Shown: positions 35,252 to 46,541 of the stretch, one piece after another
Layout of the letters: the number at the start of each line of letters is the position of its first letter
How positions within the stretch are numbered: position 1 is the stretch's first letter
Notes under the pieces: generated by a model
What the model saw: only the letters and a program-made list of their open reading frames with translations
What the model was told of the DNA's origin: nothing
Databases searched by the model: none
From: Aplidium turbinatum
Taxonomy: Eukaryota; Chordata; Ascidiacea; Aplousobranchia; Polyclinidae
Assembly: GCA_918807975.1 (NCBI GenBank)
Contig: OU964922.1
Span: forward strand, 32,662,329-32,726,328
Direction: 5' to 3'
DNA: 64,000 bases
Made by a program: the position numbers and the translations under genes

Positions 35252-35656
35252 AAGGCTGTTTGAAACAAACGATTTCAAAATTTCGAAATATTTCGTTTCC
35301 TTTCAAAGCAAAATTCCTGGTCTTACTTTTGTTTCCCTTCAAAATAAATTTTGAATGAAGAATTTCGTTTCAATTAAAAATCCAAGCTATTTCGTTTCCT
35401 TCTGCTTTCGAAACGAAACGTACAAGAATTTAAGAATTTGAAAGTGCCAAAAACTCATAAGTCAAAATGAATTCGCTTTAAGGCTCTTTGAAACAAGAAT
35501 ATTTTGTTTCATTTCGAAGAGAAATTTCTTGACTTAATTTCGTTTCGTTTCAACCTAAAATTATTTATCTTGATTTCGCTACCGAACAGAAATGTTCACG
35601 AACAGGTTGATTTCGTTTCAGTTCAACTTGAAAACGCTCGTTTCGATCAGCCCTAG
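35252..35656. mobile_element. hAT-type MITE rich in GAAAC/GTTTC motifs
   Basis: A 405-bp element flanked by the exact 8-bp duplication AAGATGGT (35244-35251, 35657-35664). The ends are AAGGCTGTTTGAAAC and, inverted, CTAGGGCTGATCGAAACGA. The interior is a dense mixture of TTTCGTTTC and GAAACGAAA words on both strands. Confidence 0.75.
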
Positions 35657-35664
35657 AAGATGGT

Positions 35665-37275
35665 TCACGATCTGATGTGGAAATGAGGACTTGATATCGT
35701 GATAGTAAAACATATTTTCATAAACTGCCCAATAACCCTTCTTGGAACGATAACGAATCAAAAAATCTTGCCAACACTGATGTCATCTGACTCCGACAAT
35801 GGGATAACCTTTATAAAATAGACAAACAAACAAATCAATAGTGGAACTTAAGTGAAGCAAACCAACTTTACAGACAAGAGGTTCTTTAGCCTTTTTGCAC
35901 ATTTGAACTCTTTATCAATCAAGGTCACCAGATTAATTCAAATGCACTTCAAAAGATTACCAAAAAAAATGCAATCCTACTTCACTGTGGTACAAGCAGC
36001 TTCAGCACTGGTGAAAACTGCAAGTTTACCATTATGTGCCGGTACTGATGGTTTATTGCAAATGATCTTCCCTCATGAATCAAGAATAAGCAAATGTACC
36101 TCCAGAAATAAACTGCAAGTTAAGAATTGTTGTTTAAAACTAACAGCTAAGAGTAAAGAAGATAATCAGCATGCTAACGATCGTTGAAAAAACTAAATGA
36201 TTAAAACGATTTAAGCTAACATTATAAAAACGTCAAGCCAGTAATCATTTTCTCATGCAAACATATTCAGAATAAGCGTATTAAATTATATCTTCCAAGA
36301 AACGTACGTGGGTAAATTGGCAGAAATACATTATGATCGTGATATATTCAGCATTTCTGTTCAAATCACACACTTGTGAGTGGAAGAAGAGTTTGCATAT
36401 TAGTTTTCAATAATTGCTGTTTGTGGCATATCTGCAAATGAAATCAATCTGTAGCCAAACAAAATTATGCAATATATATTTGCTTTTGTCAAATTTAATC
36501 TCCAGAGCTTTCTAACTAAAAGAGTTCATGAAAGATGTCGTGGTATGCAAGCTTTATGTAGGTGTATTAGTTTTGTTTTAGCGAGACGTCAAAAGATATA
36601 GAGAAAAGCAATAGGTCTTTTATTATATTTTGAGATGAGTGCATCTAATTTTCATAGCAAACACCGATTGGCCTTAACGATTGTTGTTTGTTCAGAAAGT
36701 TTTTTAGTAAACAATCGATCCTTCAAATGATAAAGCGGTAAGATCAAGTAACCATTGTTTATTTGTTTAACTCTCGAAGTGTGCTGTTGAGCAACAAAAT
36801 GCCAGCGAGAAGTGCAGTTTGGTGATGTAAATTGCGTGAACGTTTTATCCCAAACAGAGACTTAGTAGCCAACTTTAATTAACCCGGCTGAGCATAAGAG
36901 CTCTCCTGCTTTGTTCCAATTAATCTTCGGCATGGAATTGAATTAACCACTGTTGTAACAATTATAGTAAAGGTATTGATTACGTGCTGCGACATGATGG
37001 TAAAGCTACAACATTAAGGCCTAGCTCGTTGACGCTTAAAAGTTAGTAACACCAACAGAAATTTTTTTAAGAAGGTGATAAACTTAATTGTCTGGTCAAC
37101 TAATCTAATCAGTTTAAACGAAGTATATTTGTGGACCAGCGATTCAAAGGAGCTGATTACGGTTAGAGCGGTTCTAGGGCAATTGCACAACTCCATCAAA
37201 AAGTGCAGTAAAGTTTTTTCTTAATTAGCGCTAATGGTTTGATTCCTATTTGCGACAGAAATATATATAAACATC
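35665..37275. other. Spacer with a partial lectin 3'-flank copy
   Basis: At 36180-36900 the sequence follows the lectin 3' flank (AACGATCGTTGAAAAAACTAAATG, GCAGAAATACATTATGATCG, CGATTGGCCTTAACGATTG). The rest shows nothing I recognise. A 111-codon frame at 35852 has no known domain and no splice context; I do not call it a gene. Confidence 0.55.
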
Positions 37276-37279
37276 GCCA

Positions 37280-37843
37280 CTAGAAATGTAAATTATGAAG
37301 GATTCCTCTTAAAAAGTCAAGTACATTGCGATTTTCATAGTCTTCTACAATGGGTGCAATGCGAGCTGAACAGTCTTGACAGCGTTTTTTTGGTAGTGGT
37401 GAAGGAAATCCTGCAACCATTTGGTTAATTGTTACCGTTGCTAAAGCCTGCTCGCTCTTTAATGCGTCCATAAACTTCCAAACGTTTGGATGACATGCAG
37501 TAATGTTAGCTTGAAGGGGGATATGCCATCTTTCCAACGAATTGTTTGTGCGGGGAAGATCTTCCACTACACGATCATGCATGCTCCACATGCTGATCGG
37601 CGGAAAACGGAGTGATCGTTTGTTGATGCGAAGCCTTTCTTCAAAGTAATCTACGGTCGAGTCAGCTTCTGTTTGCATGGTATCCTGAAGTGTTTCAAAC
37701 GCACTAACTACGTCATTTGGTCGAATGAAAGCCAGAGCTGGAAGCATACGAATTTTCAGAGCAAAGTCAGCAGCTGCCTGATATTGGCCTTCCAATGCTT
37801 CCGCTTGCCTTTCCTTTGTTCGGTGTAACGATGTTGCCACCAA
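37280..37843 (-). pseudogene. Mutator-like (MULE) transposase, C-terminal fragment
   Basis: 187 residues on the minus strand ending in a natural stop after LDFLRGILHNLHF. FPPISMWSMHDRVVEDLPRT, NNSLERWH, HPNVWKFMDALKSEQ, GFPSPLPKKRCQDCSARI match the conserved end of MULE transposases (RTNN..E.WH, W.F...LK.EQ). The catalytic core lies upstream and is missing: beyond 37843 the frame ends near the element's terminal sequence. Confidence 0.75.
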
Positions 37844-37907
37844 TCGTCATCGAGCTACGAATAAACTTCACCAAGTCATGCTTAAATTTTATTATTCATA
37901 TGGTATT

Positions 37908-38000
37908 CATTATCCGGGGGCAGTTTTCTGGGGGGCAATTGTTCTATGGGGCCAATTTTCTAGGGGGTAACTGTCCGGGGGCAATTGTCCGGATACCGGT
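37908..38000. mobile_element. MULE terminal repeat remnant
   Basis: Repeated CCGGGGGCARTTNTC-like words (GGGGGCAGTTTTCTGG, GGGGGCAATTGTTC, GGGGGTAACTGTCC, GGGGGCAATTGTCCGGATACC), a pattern typical of MULE termini, next to the transposase fragment. The partner terminus is not found. Confidence 0.5.
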
Positions 38001-38118
38001 TAGAGCATATGATAAATATAGTAAGTTAATTACGATCCTTAATAGGTCGATTTTTTAATCCGTGGATGGTGTGCGGCTGTGAATTTTAACCATTAATCTA
38101 ATTAGATGTATTCATTTT

Positions 38119-38490
38119 ACAGAAATCATTTTGTAAATAAAAAAAACGTATTTACAATGCGTGAAAATGCATATCAAATCCTAGTAAAGCAAATTATGTC
38201 ACAGCATAATCTCAACAAAATTCAAAAGAATTGCAGACTAACACTTGCAATATCAAAACCTAAAAATTGTGACACTTATAGCACTAATCGACTACTTAGC
38301 TTACATCGTACACGAAATATTCCAGAAAATTTTATCACTTTTGATCTTATAAATGCAAAAATGGAAAAAATGAATATAAATCGCAATACACAAACTTTCC
38401 AGAAACGGTTTACTTTAAGTTTAAATTCCAGCATCACAATAAATAAATTTAGCTACAGCATAATTTTTTCTTGCTTTTTTCTTTCATTAG
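38119..38490. repeat. Duplicated intron 4 sequence of the lectin locus
   Basis: Matches 29688-30055 closely (GAAATCATTTTGTAAATAAA onward). The left duplication boundary is abrupt at about 38119, just past the MULE remnant. Confidence 0.85.
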
Positions 38491-41230
38491 GCTTGGATAA
38501 TCTTCATGCTATCACCAGTTCTGGTTCATATAAACTTCGCATTGATCTTGAAGACTGGGAAGGAAACACTACATATGCTGAGTACAGGTAATCAAAAACC
38601 TGGTTCAAAAACTACAATGTTTGATAGCTATTTTATCTAACTTTGGACGGAGTTTTTATCTTATAAAATGTTGCAGTTTGGTATTTTATCGAAGGACTAC
38701 ATTTGATGAAAGATTAGTATTTACATATTGACTGGCGTGCATTATGTGATATACGGTGATGTTCCTGTGGGCGCCAGTATAACATATGTGTTGACAGTGT
38801 TTACATTGTGATTAGACACTCAATGCTCATTTCAATGCAATCTGAATGTTTGGCGCACACGCGCAAATAAGGTGTAAGCTACACTGTTAAATGTGTAGGC
38901 CTACATCATTGGCTCCTAACGTTACAACTGAAATGCTTGTACCAGCAACATTAAAACATGTCCAAAAATCATGTTCCTGTATCAACTTAGTCTGATTTTT
39001 TTGCCAAAAACAAGTTATTCCAGCAACTTCTTGTTCGTAGAAAATACTTTGTACATCTCACGAAAGCTCAGGTTTAAGTTTACCTTTCACTAATTCCGTT
39101 TTTTTCCTTGATCCACTGAGCCGAAACAAGAGAGAACACTCGCTCCACAAACACATTACTGACTGGAAAGAAGATGATGCTAAATTAAATGATATTAATT
39201 AAATTAAGATGATGAAATTTTTATACCAGCAACATTAAAACTAGTCCAAAAATCATGTTCTTGTATCAACTTAGCCTGAATTTTTTTTACATCAAATCGA
39301 AGTTGAGTTCTGGACACGCTACATGTAAGAGATAACATGAGACTGTCATCGTATAAATAGAAAGCCATCATGGGCAAATACGTGTGGACCATGTCTTGCC
39401 GAATGTAAAAGTTATGTCAGTGATATAAACTATGATACAAATATTTCAGAAAACCGGGATGCGAGTGTGGCGCCACAGACCAGACAGTAGATCATGTCGT
39501 CCATGACTGCCCAATCCATCAACCACCACATGGAGCGCTTGGACTGAAGGCCCTGGATGACGAGACTGTCGAGTGGCTGATGACATCATGCCCAAACATA
39601 TAGTCCAGAAGAACAGCTCATACGACAAAGAAAGACACATATGACACACATCACTTGAACTTGTTTACACTTGTTGATGTTTTTCGTAGGCCATTACGTC
39701 TGATATATTAATAGTTTCAATGAACTTGAAGGGTTTAACTTACAATTCTAAAACAAGGCTAAATTTTATTATTGTGTAGTCAAATTTTTGGTAGTAAAAA
39801 TATACAGTGACAAGCTTCTTACTTTCTCAGCACCATAATTGTAGGGGACGCCAATATTAAAACAGGTCCATAAATCATGTCCTGTATCAATTTAGCCTGA
39901 ATTTTTTCTTTTAATGTCAATTGGCAAGAAGTCAGCACTTAACTTGCAATTTCAAAATAAGGCTAAATTACTTTTTCAGTACCATAATTGTAGGAGACGC
40001 CAACACATACTATCGATTGAATATCGGAAGTTATAGTGGAACAGCAGGTGAGTTGTTATTCATTTGAAGAAACGTGTCATGGCTACGTGGCGGTGAGACC
40101 TGATTTGTTGCATTTTGCATATTTTGACTACCGCTACTACTCCTGTCTGATTAAATTGTCACTAAAATTTTTTTAATCAAAATGTCATTCTTTTTCAAAG
40201 ACTGTGATGTTAAAACTCCATTTGTCACCGTGGAAAGATAGTAAAAAAAACGTTACAATATCATTTTTAGACAATTTCTTGCAGACGGTAACCAAACGTT
40301 GGAAAAATCTTTAAACGTCTGTAGAATGCAACAAGTCAAGCCTATCTCTATTCAATTTCACACTGATTAATGTTTTGCTAGTTTTGCACACAAATTTGAG
40401 AGTAGGGTATCGAAAACTGCTGACAGCTAAAAAACTATATTACACAAAAATGTCATTTCATTACTAAACCAAAGATGAATAATTTTTTAGGAAAACTCAT
40501 AAAACTTTAGTTAATTTGAGCCAGTAGCTTTTATGTAATCGATGAAAATTTTAGGTATGGACTAAACCCGTGCACCCGTCAGTCCGAATAGGGTTAACAA
40601 ATGTTACAGCAATTCATCACTAGGTGTGTTCAAGCTAAAATTCATTCTGATTTTAAAAGATTTTAATTTCTAAAATTAAAGATAAATCAATAAATGGCGA
40701 AAATAATAATAGACAATTTATGTGTGGGCAAGCAACTCTGCTGTGAAGTATCATGAATCGTTGTGGTTTTGGTCTTGCTTTCATTCCAACTTAAAAGTAA
40801 ATACGTCGATGGAGGGCGTACAAGTGCTTGGAAAAGAATCTATTGGTATCATTGGAAAAAAGGCAGCTATGTGATAAAATAAAAATTAATTTTTATTTAA
40901 TAATTAATTAATAAAAATTAAAAATAATTTCATTTTGATTTCAAACTAACGATTTTTATTCTTATTATTGAAGGTGATTCATTGTCCTACCACAACAATC
41001 AGCCATTCAGCACAAAGGACAACGATAATGACAGCAATGACAGCAATGGAAGCAATTGTGCTTTGATTTATCCTGGTGGGTGGTGGTTTCGTTCTTGCAT
41101 ATTTTCAAACTTGAATGGAGAATACATCGATGGAGGGCGTACGAGTGGTCATAAAGGAATCAATTGGCGTCATTGGAAGGGAGACAGCTATTCGATGAAA
41201 AAGGCAGAAATGAAGATCCAATTAATTTGA
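38491..41230 (+). CDS. Lectin 3' cassette 2 (exons 5-7), intact
   Basis: Exon 5 38491-38587 ([32 protein letters not shown]), exon 6 39980-40047 ([20 protein letters not shown]) and exon 7 40974-41230 ([18 protein letters not shown], then [33 protein letters not shown], ending MKIQLI-stop). Lengths 97 and 68 and all phases equal those of the complete gene, and splice sites are good. There are no copies of exons 1-4 in front of it, so it either serves as the 3' end of the locus starting at 26830 (in-frame after exon 4 at 29577) or is unexpressed. A poly(A) signal AATAAA stands at 41237. Exon 7 carries a 9-bp internal duplication (GACAGCAAT). Confidence 0.75.
38736..39450. repeat. Repeat inserted in intron 5, shared with 30082-30800
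   Basis: Begins GTGCATTATGTGATATACGG. Absent from the corresponding intron at 8656-9116, so it came in after that gene split off. It contains two copies of a segment ACATTAAAACNTGTCCAAAAATCATGTTC (about 290 bp apart); a third copy sits in the truncated exon 6. Confidence 0.7.
39452..39636 (+). mobile_element. 5'-truncated LINE fragment (same family as the LINE at 41770-44958)
   Basis: The plus strand encodes [17 protein letters not shown], then [20 protein letters not shown] and a stop, matching CECGAEEQTADHIINDC and LRVMDDETIKDWLLSS of the larger LINE. The 3' end is similar (CAGCTCATACGAC) with an AAAGAAAG tail. It is absent from the homologous point in cassette 1 (30810), so it inserted after the cassette duplication. 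Confidence 0.8.
39831..39854 (+). pseudogene. Truncated duplicate of exon 6, cassette 2
   Basis: Same acceptor-plus-24-nt exon start as at 31041-31064, followed by the same inserted repeat. Confidence 0.75.
40690..40890 (+). pseudogene. Decayed duplicate of last exon, cassette 2
   Basis: [20 protein letters not shown] and GSYVIK-stop, as in cassette 1. Not usable as an exon in this state. Confidence 0.75.
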
Positions 41231-41324
41231 TGTTTCAATAAAAAACTTCATTTTCAGTAAATTCACAAACAAAAGATACGAAATAAATTTGGTTCTATTG
41301 TTGATTTGGTTTAGAAACATATTG

Positions 41325-41564
41325 CTATCAAGACTTGTAGCCTACTTGCTATCAACATTTGTAGCTTACTTGCTGTCAACATTTGTAGCCTACTTGCTGT
41401 CAACATTTGTAGCCTACTTGCTGTCAACATTTGTAACCTACTTGCTGTCAACATTTGCAACCTAATTGCTGTCAACATTTGTAGCCTACTTGCTGTCAAC
41501 ATTTGTAGCCTACTTGCTGTCAACATTTGTAACCTAATTGCTGTCAACATTTGTAACCTGTCTT
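41325..41564. repeat. 24-bp minisatellite, about 10 units
   Basis: Same unit (CTGTCAACATTTGTAGCCTACTTG) as at 32525-32906 but with its own variants (GTAACCTAATTG), at the same place 3' of the lectin stop. Confidence 0.95.
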
Positions 41565-42263
41565 TTCTGTATATATTTGACAACGAAGCTTCCATGTTTT
41601 TATGTACTTTCAAGAGTTTTGGTACTTTGTTTTTCCATCACAGAAAACTGTATTTATAAAATATGTTACACGATTAAAAAAGCAGAAAGTATCACACCAA
41701 ACTGATAAAACAAAGTTTATTATAGAGCTTTTGCCACACAATCATTAGTCTGTGAAATCATTATTCTGTCGTCGACGTCGTCTGAGCTTCTGGGGCCGAG
41801 GGTCTATCCTTTTACCACCCAGATTCACGATGTTCCCGGACTACACTGGAAGGCTGCTAGAGAGCAGCCAGTCTTTAATAGTTTCATCATCCATGACGCG
41901 CAGACCTTCCACTCCGTTAGGTGGCTTGAAGATGGTACAATCATTGATGATGTGGTCTGCGGTCTGTTCCTCGGCACCACATTCACAAGAGGAGGAAGAA
42001 GCCAATCCCCATTGGTGCATGGTTGAGCGGAAAAGCCCGACGCCCGTACGGAGACGGTTGAGGCGCACCCATGCCTGTCTCTGTAGTGTCAGGCCGATTG
42101 GGCGTGTGTCGGCGTCGGGGATGAACGAATTGAGTCTGGTGGTGCTTGATCTCCATTCAGAATTCCATTTATGGTCCGCCCAAGTAGCCGCAGAGATATC
42201 TTGTACATCAGCTTCGTTGATCAGAAGCCGAGCGGCTGGCACGAATGGGTGTCTTGATTTCAG

Positions 42264-43724
42264 TCAGCGGGGGTTCCCGTTTGGGAAGGCAGAGATCTTG
42301 TGGTGGAGAAGGTGGTTAGGCTCCAGTGCCCGTCGACCGAGGAACAGAGTGGCTTCTTCGCGACGAAGCTCAGCAGGTTGGATGCCAGCGAGAATGGGGA
42401 GATTGTCTAATGGTGTGGGACGCAGGCATCCGGTCACTGTGCGCAGGGCGCTGTTTATAGTAGTGTCGATGTTGTGGCAGTGAGCACTGCGGCACCAGAC
42501 AAGTGCACAGTACTCTGCAGAAGAGTAGACAAGGGCTAAGGCTGCTATTTGCAAAGTGTCAGCCCTCGCCCCCCAGCTCGAGCCTGCCAGGCGCTTGAGT
42601 AGCGCAGCGCGGGATGTCAGTTTCTTGCGCAGCGACACCAAATGGTGGCGGTATGTGAGCGATCTGTCTAGTGTCACCCCAAGATACCTTGGCTCGGGGC
42701 AGAAGGACAGAGGTTTTCCGTTGTTGTGGCCATGTAGCTCACGATCAGCTTCCCGATTGTGTAGGTGGAAAGCTTCCGCCACAGTTTTGGTTTCGCTGAG
42801 TTTCAGTCGCCAGTTCTGGAGATAAGCTGAGATGGTTTGCATGTCCTGGCTCAAGGTGTCTTCTAGATTTTCCCACGACTTTGTGGAGTGGAGAATTGCC
42901 AGATCGTCCGCATAAGCGTATTTTGCGGAGACCGTGGTTGGCAGGTCGTGGGTGTAGATGTTGAAAAGAAGTGGAGCCAGGACCGATCCCTGTGGGACGC
43001 CGTTTTTCAGACGTCTCACTCTGCTTAGCCGTGGATTGCCGGTGGTGAGGGTGAAGCTTCGATTCCTGACAAGTTCCATAATCATATGGACCATATGTCG
43101 GTCAGGAAGCAGGCGAAGCAGCTTGTAAGTAAGGCCGCGATACCATACAGTATCGTAGGCAGCTGTGAGATCTAGAAAGACAGCCCCGGCCTTCTTTTTT
43201 GCCTCAAAGCAGTCCTCGATGTCTTGGGTCAACAGTGTGACCTGATCTACAGTGGATTTTCCGCGCCGAAACCCAGCTTGCTTTTTTGAAATAAGCGGGT
43301 CGATGATTGGGTTGACGCGGGCATAGATCAGCCTGTCGAGGATTTTGAAAGGAACGCAGAGGAGGGATATCGGACGATAACTCCTTGGGTCCTCTGGTGG
43401 CTTGTGAGGCTTAGGGATCGCAACTACTAAAGCTCTTCTCCAGATTTTTGGGATTGTGAGGTGGTGCAGGCAGGAAGAAAGGAATCTACGTAACCAGGAC
43501 TTTAGTGCATGGCCAGCATGGAGCACAAGCTCAGGGCAGATCTTATCCGGCCCTGGAGACTTGTGTGGTTTCACTAGGCGGAGGGCGGTGGCGAATTCCT
43601 CTGGAGTGACATCTCCAGAGATTGTTTCTTCTTGTGGTGTTACCACCCGCCACAGGGCAGACACTTCCTTGGCGACAAGGCGGGATGTCTCGCGGTCCTT
43701 TGTCTTGTAGACCCCGTTCTGCAC
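42264..43724 (-). pseudogene. LINE reverse transcriptase region
   Basis: 486 residues: HKSPGPDKICPELVLHAG, SYRPISLLCVPFKILDRLI, KQAGFRRGKSTVDQVTLLT, FLDLTAAYDTVW, NGVPQGSVLAPLLFNIY and the catalytic YADDLAI. The thumb and connection region runs to NPR-stop; the frame continues 41841-42242 (RQAWVRLNRLRTGVGLF, CECGAEEQTADHIINDC, DDETIKDWLLSS) to its natural end. Plus-strand frames across here are shadows. Confidence 0.88.
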
Positions 43725-43976
43725 TAGCTGGGAAGCGATGGCATTTGCAGAAACGGGGCACTGGCAAGGGGAGTTTGCTGAGCGCCCAGTGAGGTTGTTG
43801 ATGATGCTCCATGCTTTGCGGCTTGAGTGTGAGAAGTCAATGGTTTGGACGGCTTCATTCCATCGCTCAAGCTTCTTTGCGTCCAGCCGCTCAAGTAGTC
43901 TGGTGGCGGCGGTGTTAGTAGCAGTACCCGGGGTGGCGTTTAGGTAGGAGCGATAGAGAGCTTCACACTCAGAGTC

Positions 43977-44567
43977 CTAGCATGGTGTATAGCTGGTTCG
44001 ATGGCCACGTGGTATTGTGGCCTTTGCCGCAATTATTATAGCATTGCAGAAGTCCTGGTATGCCTCGTCTGCGTTGCATGTTTCAGGTGGTGGTAACTTT
44101 GCAGTAGACTCATTGGTCAAGAGGCTGTATTGATTCCAATCGGCTTTTTTGAAGTTCCATCGCTTCACCGGTGAACTCGGGACAGGAGCCACAAGTTTTG
44201 GAGCGATGATGAGGGACGGCCGGTGTTGGGACCGCGGGAACTTCTCAAGCACACGTCTGTCTGGAAGAGAGCTGTCGACACTCGCGAAGGCCAAGTCAGG
44301 GTTTGTCCCTGTTCCCCAGCGGCCGGAGTGGAAACTGGCTGGTTCCTTTGGATTTAATAGGAGGGCAAGATGGTTTGTAGAGGCCCAGTCAGCCAGCAAT
44401 TCTCCGTCGCTGCTTGTTTTGTTGTAGCCCCAGTCGATGTGCTGGCAGTTGAAGTCGCCAGCGTAGAGACTGGGGGAGGGGAACGTTGGAAGGGATGATG
44501 GCAACATTCGCGAGGGTGGGGGCTTGTAGATGTTGACGACGTTGTAGTCTGAGATACATATGCACAC
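43977..44567 (-). pseudogene. LINE apurinic-type endonuclease region
   Basis: 196 residues: ISDYNVVNIYKPPPSR, LYAGDFNCQHIDWGY, GTNPDLAFASVDSS, SQHRPSLIIAPK. These are the endonuclease motifs of non-LTR elements. The same frame continues upstream (GAIDKFRRPTILQLSIEG, LVILLQETHCTSADR) beyond a stop at about 44594, and downstream beyond the stop at 43977 into the RT. Confidence 0.8.
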
Positions 44568-44958
44568 CCACTCAATCTCGGCATCAGTTGCAGATTAGTC
44601 GACAAACGTCCACTTCAGGCTCTCATGCACAAACGTGGCAATGCCGTGCTTCCTGCTTAAGGTAGACCCGGCTAGCGTGTACTTGGGAATAGCTAGCCTA
44701 TCTGCAGAAGTGCAGTGGGTCTCCTGGAGGAGGATGACGAGTGCCCGGTTGGTATGGGGAAGCTGCTCCACAACTTTGGTCTTGCTTGTTGTGTAGCCTT
44801 CTATGCTGAGCTGCAGAATGGTGGGGCGTCTGAACTTATCAATTGCCCCTTGCAGCTGTGCCGTCCGGGCGGAGGCTCTTTGTTGACAAATTTCTCATCT
44901 GGTTAAAAGCAGATGGTACTCACAGGATGGGGCACGAGGAGCCATTTGTCGTCCATCC

Positions 44959-45930
44959 CATTATTCTGTGACCAGTGATAATAAAACACATCACAAATAT
45001 AAAAGATTGGTCTTCATTGTGAGGTTCATGGGACTTATCATATTCGTTTATCATAAAGTAATTTTACAACTTTAGTATTAGTTACTCTTTTATCACGTGC
45101 TTCCTTTGCTTGCTCTGTGATCAAAGGGCCCGTGTTCCAACGATCATCAAAAAAACTAAACCATTCCATTAAAATTATTCAAACTAACATTGTAAAATTG
45201 TCAAGCGAGCAATCACTTTCGCATGCAAACATATTCATAATAAGCACATTAACTTATATCTCCCAAGAAACGTACGTGTATAAATTGGCAGAAATACAAT
45301 ATGATCGTGATATGTTGAGCATTGTAGTTCAAACCATACACATTGCAGTTTAGATTTGTTGTTAGATGTAAATAAAATCTGGAAAATCTCGACAGAAGAT
45401 GTTGTGAGCGTGAGAAACATCTGCATAAAAAATAGAATTGTTTTTGTGGCATCTCTGCAAAAGAAGCCAACGTCTAGATAAAAATAAAATAAAAATGAAA
45501 TATTTAATTCACATTGCACATTGGTCTTTTTTTATTTAATTTTCAGACCTTTCCAAAAACGAGTTCTAAAAAGATGTTTTGGTCTAGATGTTGGCTGTTA
45601 GTTAGGTTTATACGAGAAGTCAGAAGATATAGAGAGGAGCAATAGGTTGTGTGAAAAAAATGTTTTATTTTGATATACAGTATATAAATCTAGATTTCAT
45701 TGCAAAAACGCATTGGCCTCGACGATAATTGTTTGTCCGCAGAGCTCAGTAAAGCACTTCAAACGATGAAACGTCAAACCCAAGCAACGATTGTTCAACT
45801 TCCAGGGTGTGTTGTTGAGCAATACATGGCAGGCGAGAAGTACAGTTTGGCGGGGGTGTAATGTACGTTAGATGCTGAATTTCTTATGGTTTTTCTAATT
45901 CATGGCTATTGTTTGTAATTAAGTAAATCT
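44959..45930. repeat. 3' flank of lectin cassette 2, resumed after the LINE
   Basis: Matches 33094-34060 in order (GACAAGTGATAATAAAACAC-like start, TATCACGTGCTTCCTTTG, GATATGTTGAGCATTGTAG, CATTGCAAAAACGCATTGGC). No gene. Confidence 0.8.
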
Positions 45931-46234
45931 AGATCAATGGCGATGTTTATTTGCACGCTTTGCAGATGAAAAAAAAAAACATTTCAACTTACTTTGACCT
46001 ATATCTTTATTGCCTTCTTTCTGTCCAATACTGCAGCTTTCTTTGAGCTTTATAAATCAAGACCATTTGAGAAAGTTTATGGTAATTGGTGGATCCATGT
46101 TTTGTTTTTTTGAAAGAGGGAATGTGTAGTTAAGTTAAAGATAGTCCCACATTCAGTTACGAAGCCTCGGAAAATGAAAAGGTAAGGTTCTGATCACACC
46201 AAGCTTTTAGCACTAACGGGAGCAGGGTTGCCCG

Positions 46235-46541
46235 TTCCTTTCTTTTGCATGGATTTGGTTTGGTTTTCGAATCTTCATCCTCGGACTGACAAAGCCTTGA
46301 TAGGTTATTCCTGGTAGTTTTGCATACTTGTAGAGGCTCTTTACGCAGGGCCGGTTACAGAGATTGGCAGAGTAAAGTTTTCCGATTGTTGAAGTGTTGT
46401 TGCCGGGAAATTATTCCATTCACTAGGTTCCGCTGAATGAAGAGCAGTCCTGAAATGCGTTACTCAAGTGCACACCCTGAGAGTCGAACCAGCGCCGCGT
46501 GATCTTGAGCCGTGCGCGTAACCACTGATCTTATGGGGCGG
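46235..46541 (-). mobile_element. tRNA-derived SINE
   Basis: The minus strand starts with a tRNA-like head: ATCAGTGGTTACGCGCACGG (box A, 46512-46531) and GGTTCGACTCTC (box B, 46480-46491), followed by a body shared with 3082-3302 (GTAACCGGCCCTGCGTAAAG, CAAGGCTTTGTCAGTCC). Confidence 0.75.

Larger units (their letters stand above)
41770..44958 (-). mobile_element. LINE (endonuclease + reverse transcriptase), near full length
   Basis: Inserted on the minus strand, flanked by the 11-bp duplication CATTATTCTGT (41759-41769, 44959-44969). GC-rich compared with its AT-rich surroundings. One continuous reading frame runs from about 44890 down to 41841: endonuclease (LQETHC, GDFNCQHIDWG, NPDLAF, SQHRPS), reverse transcriptase (YADD) and a C-terminal CECG...H....C cluster. 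It is interrupted by three in-frame stops (near 44594, 43977 and 42264), with no frameshift seen. The 3' end lacks a poly(A) tail and ends ...CAGACGACGTCGACG. Probably Jockey/CR1-like by domain order. Confidence 0.88.

Noticed and set aside
35852-36187. 111-codon open frame
   Set aside because: No domain, no paralogue in the other flank copies and no splice context; left as unassigned.
41752-42483. 243-codon open frame on the plus strand
   Set aside because: Antisense of the GC-rich LINE; the minus strand has clear RT and cysteine motifs.
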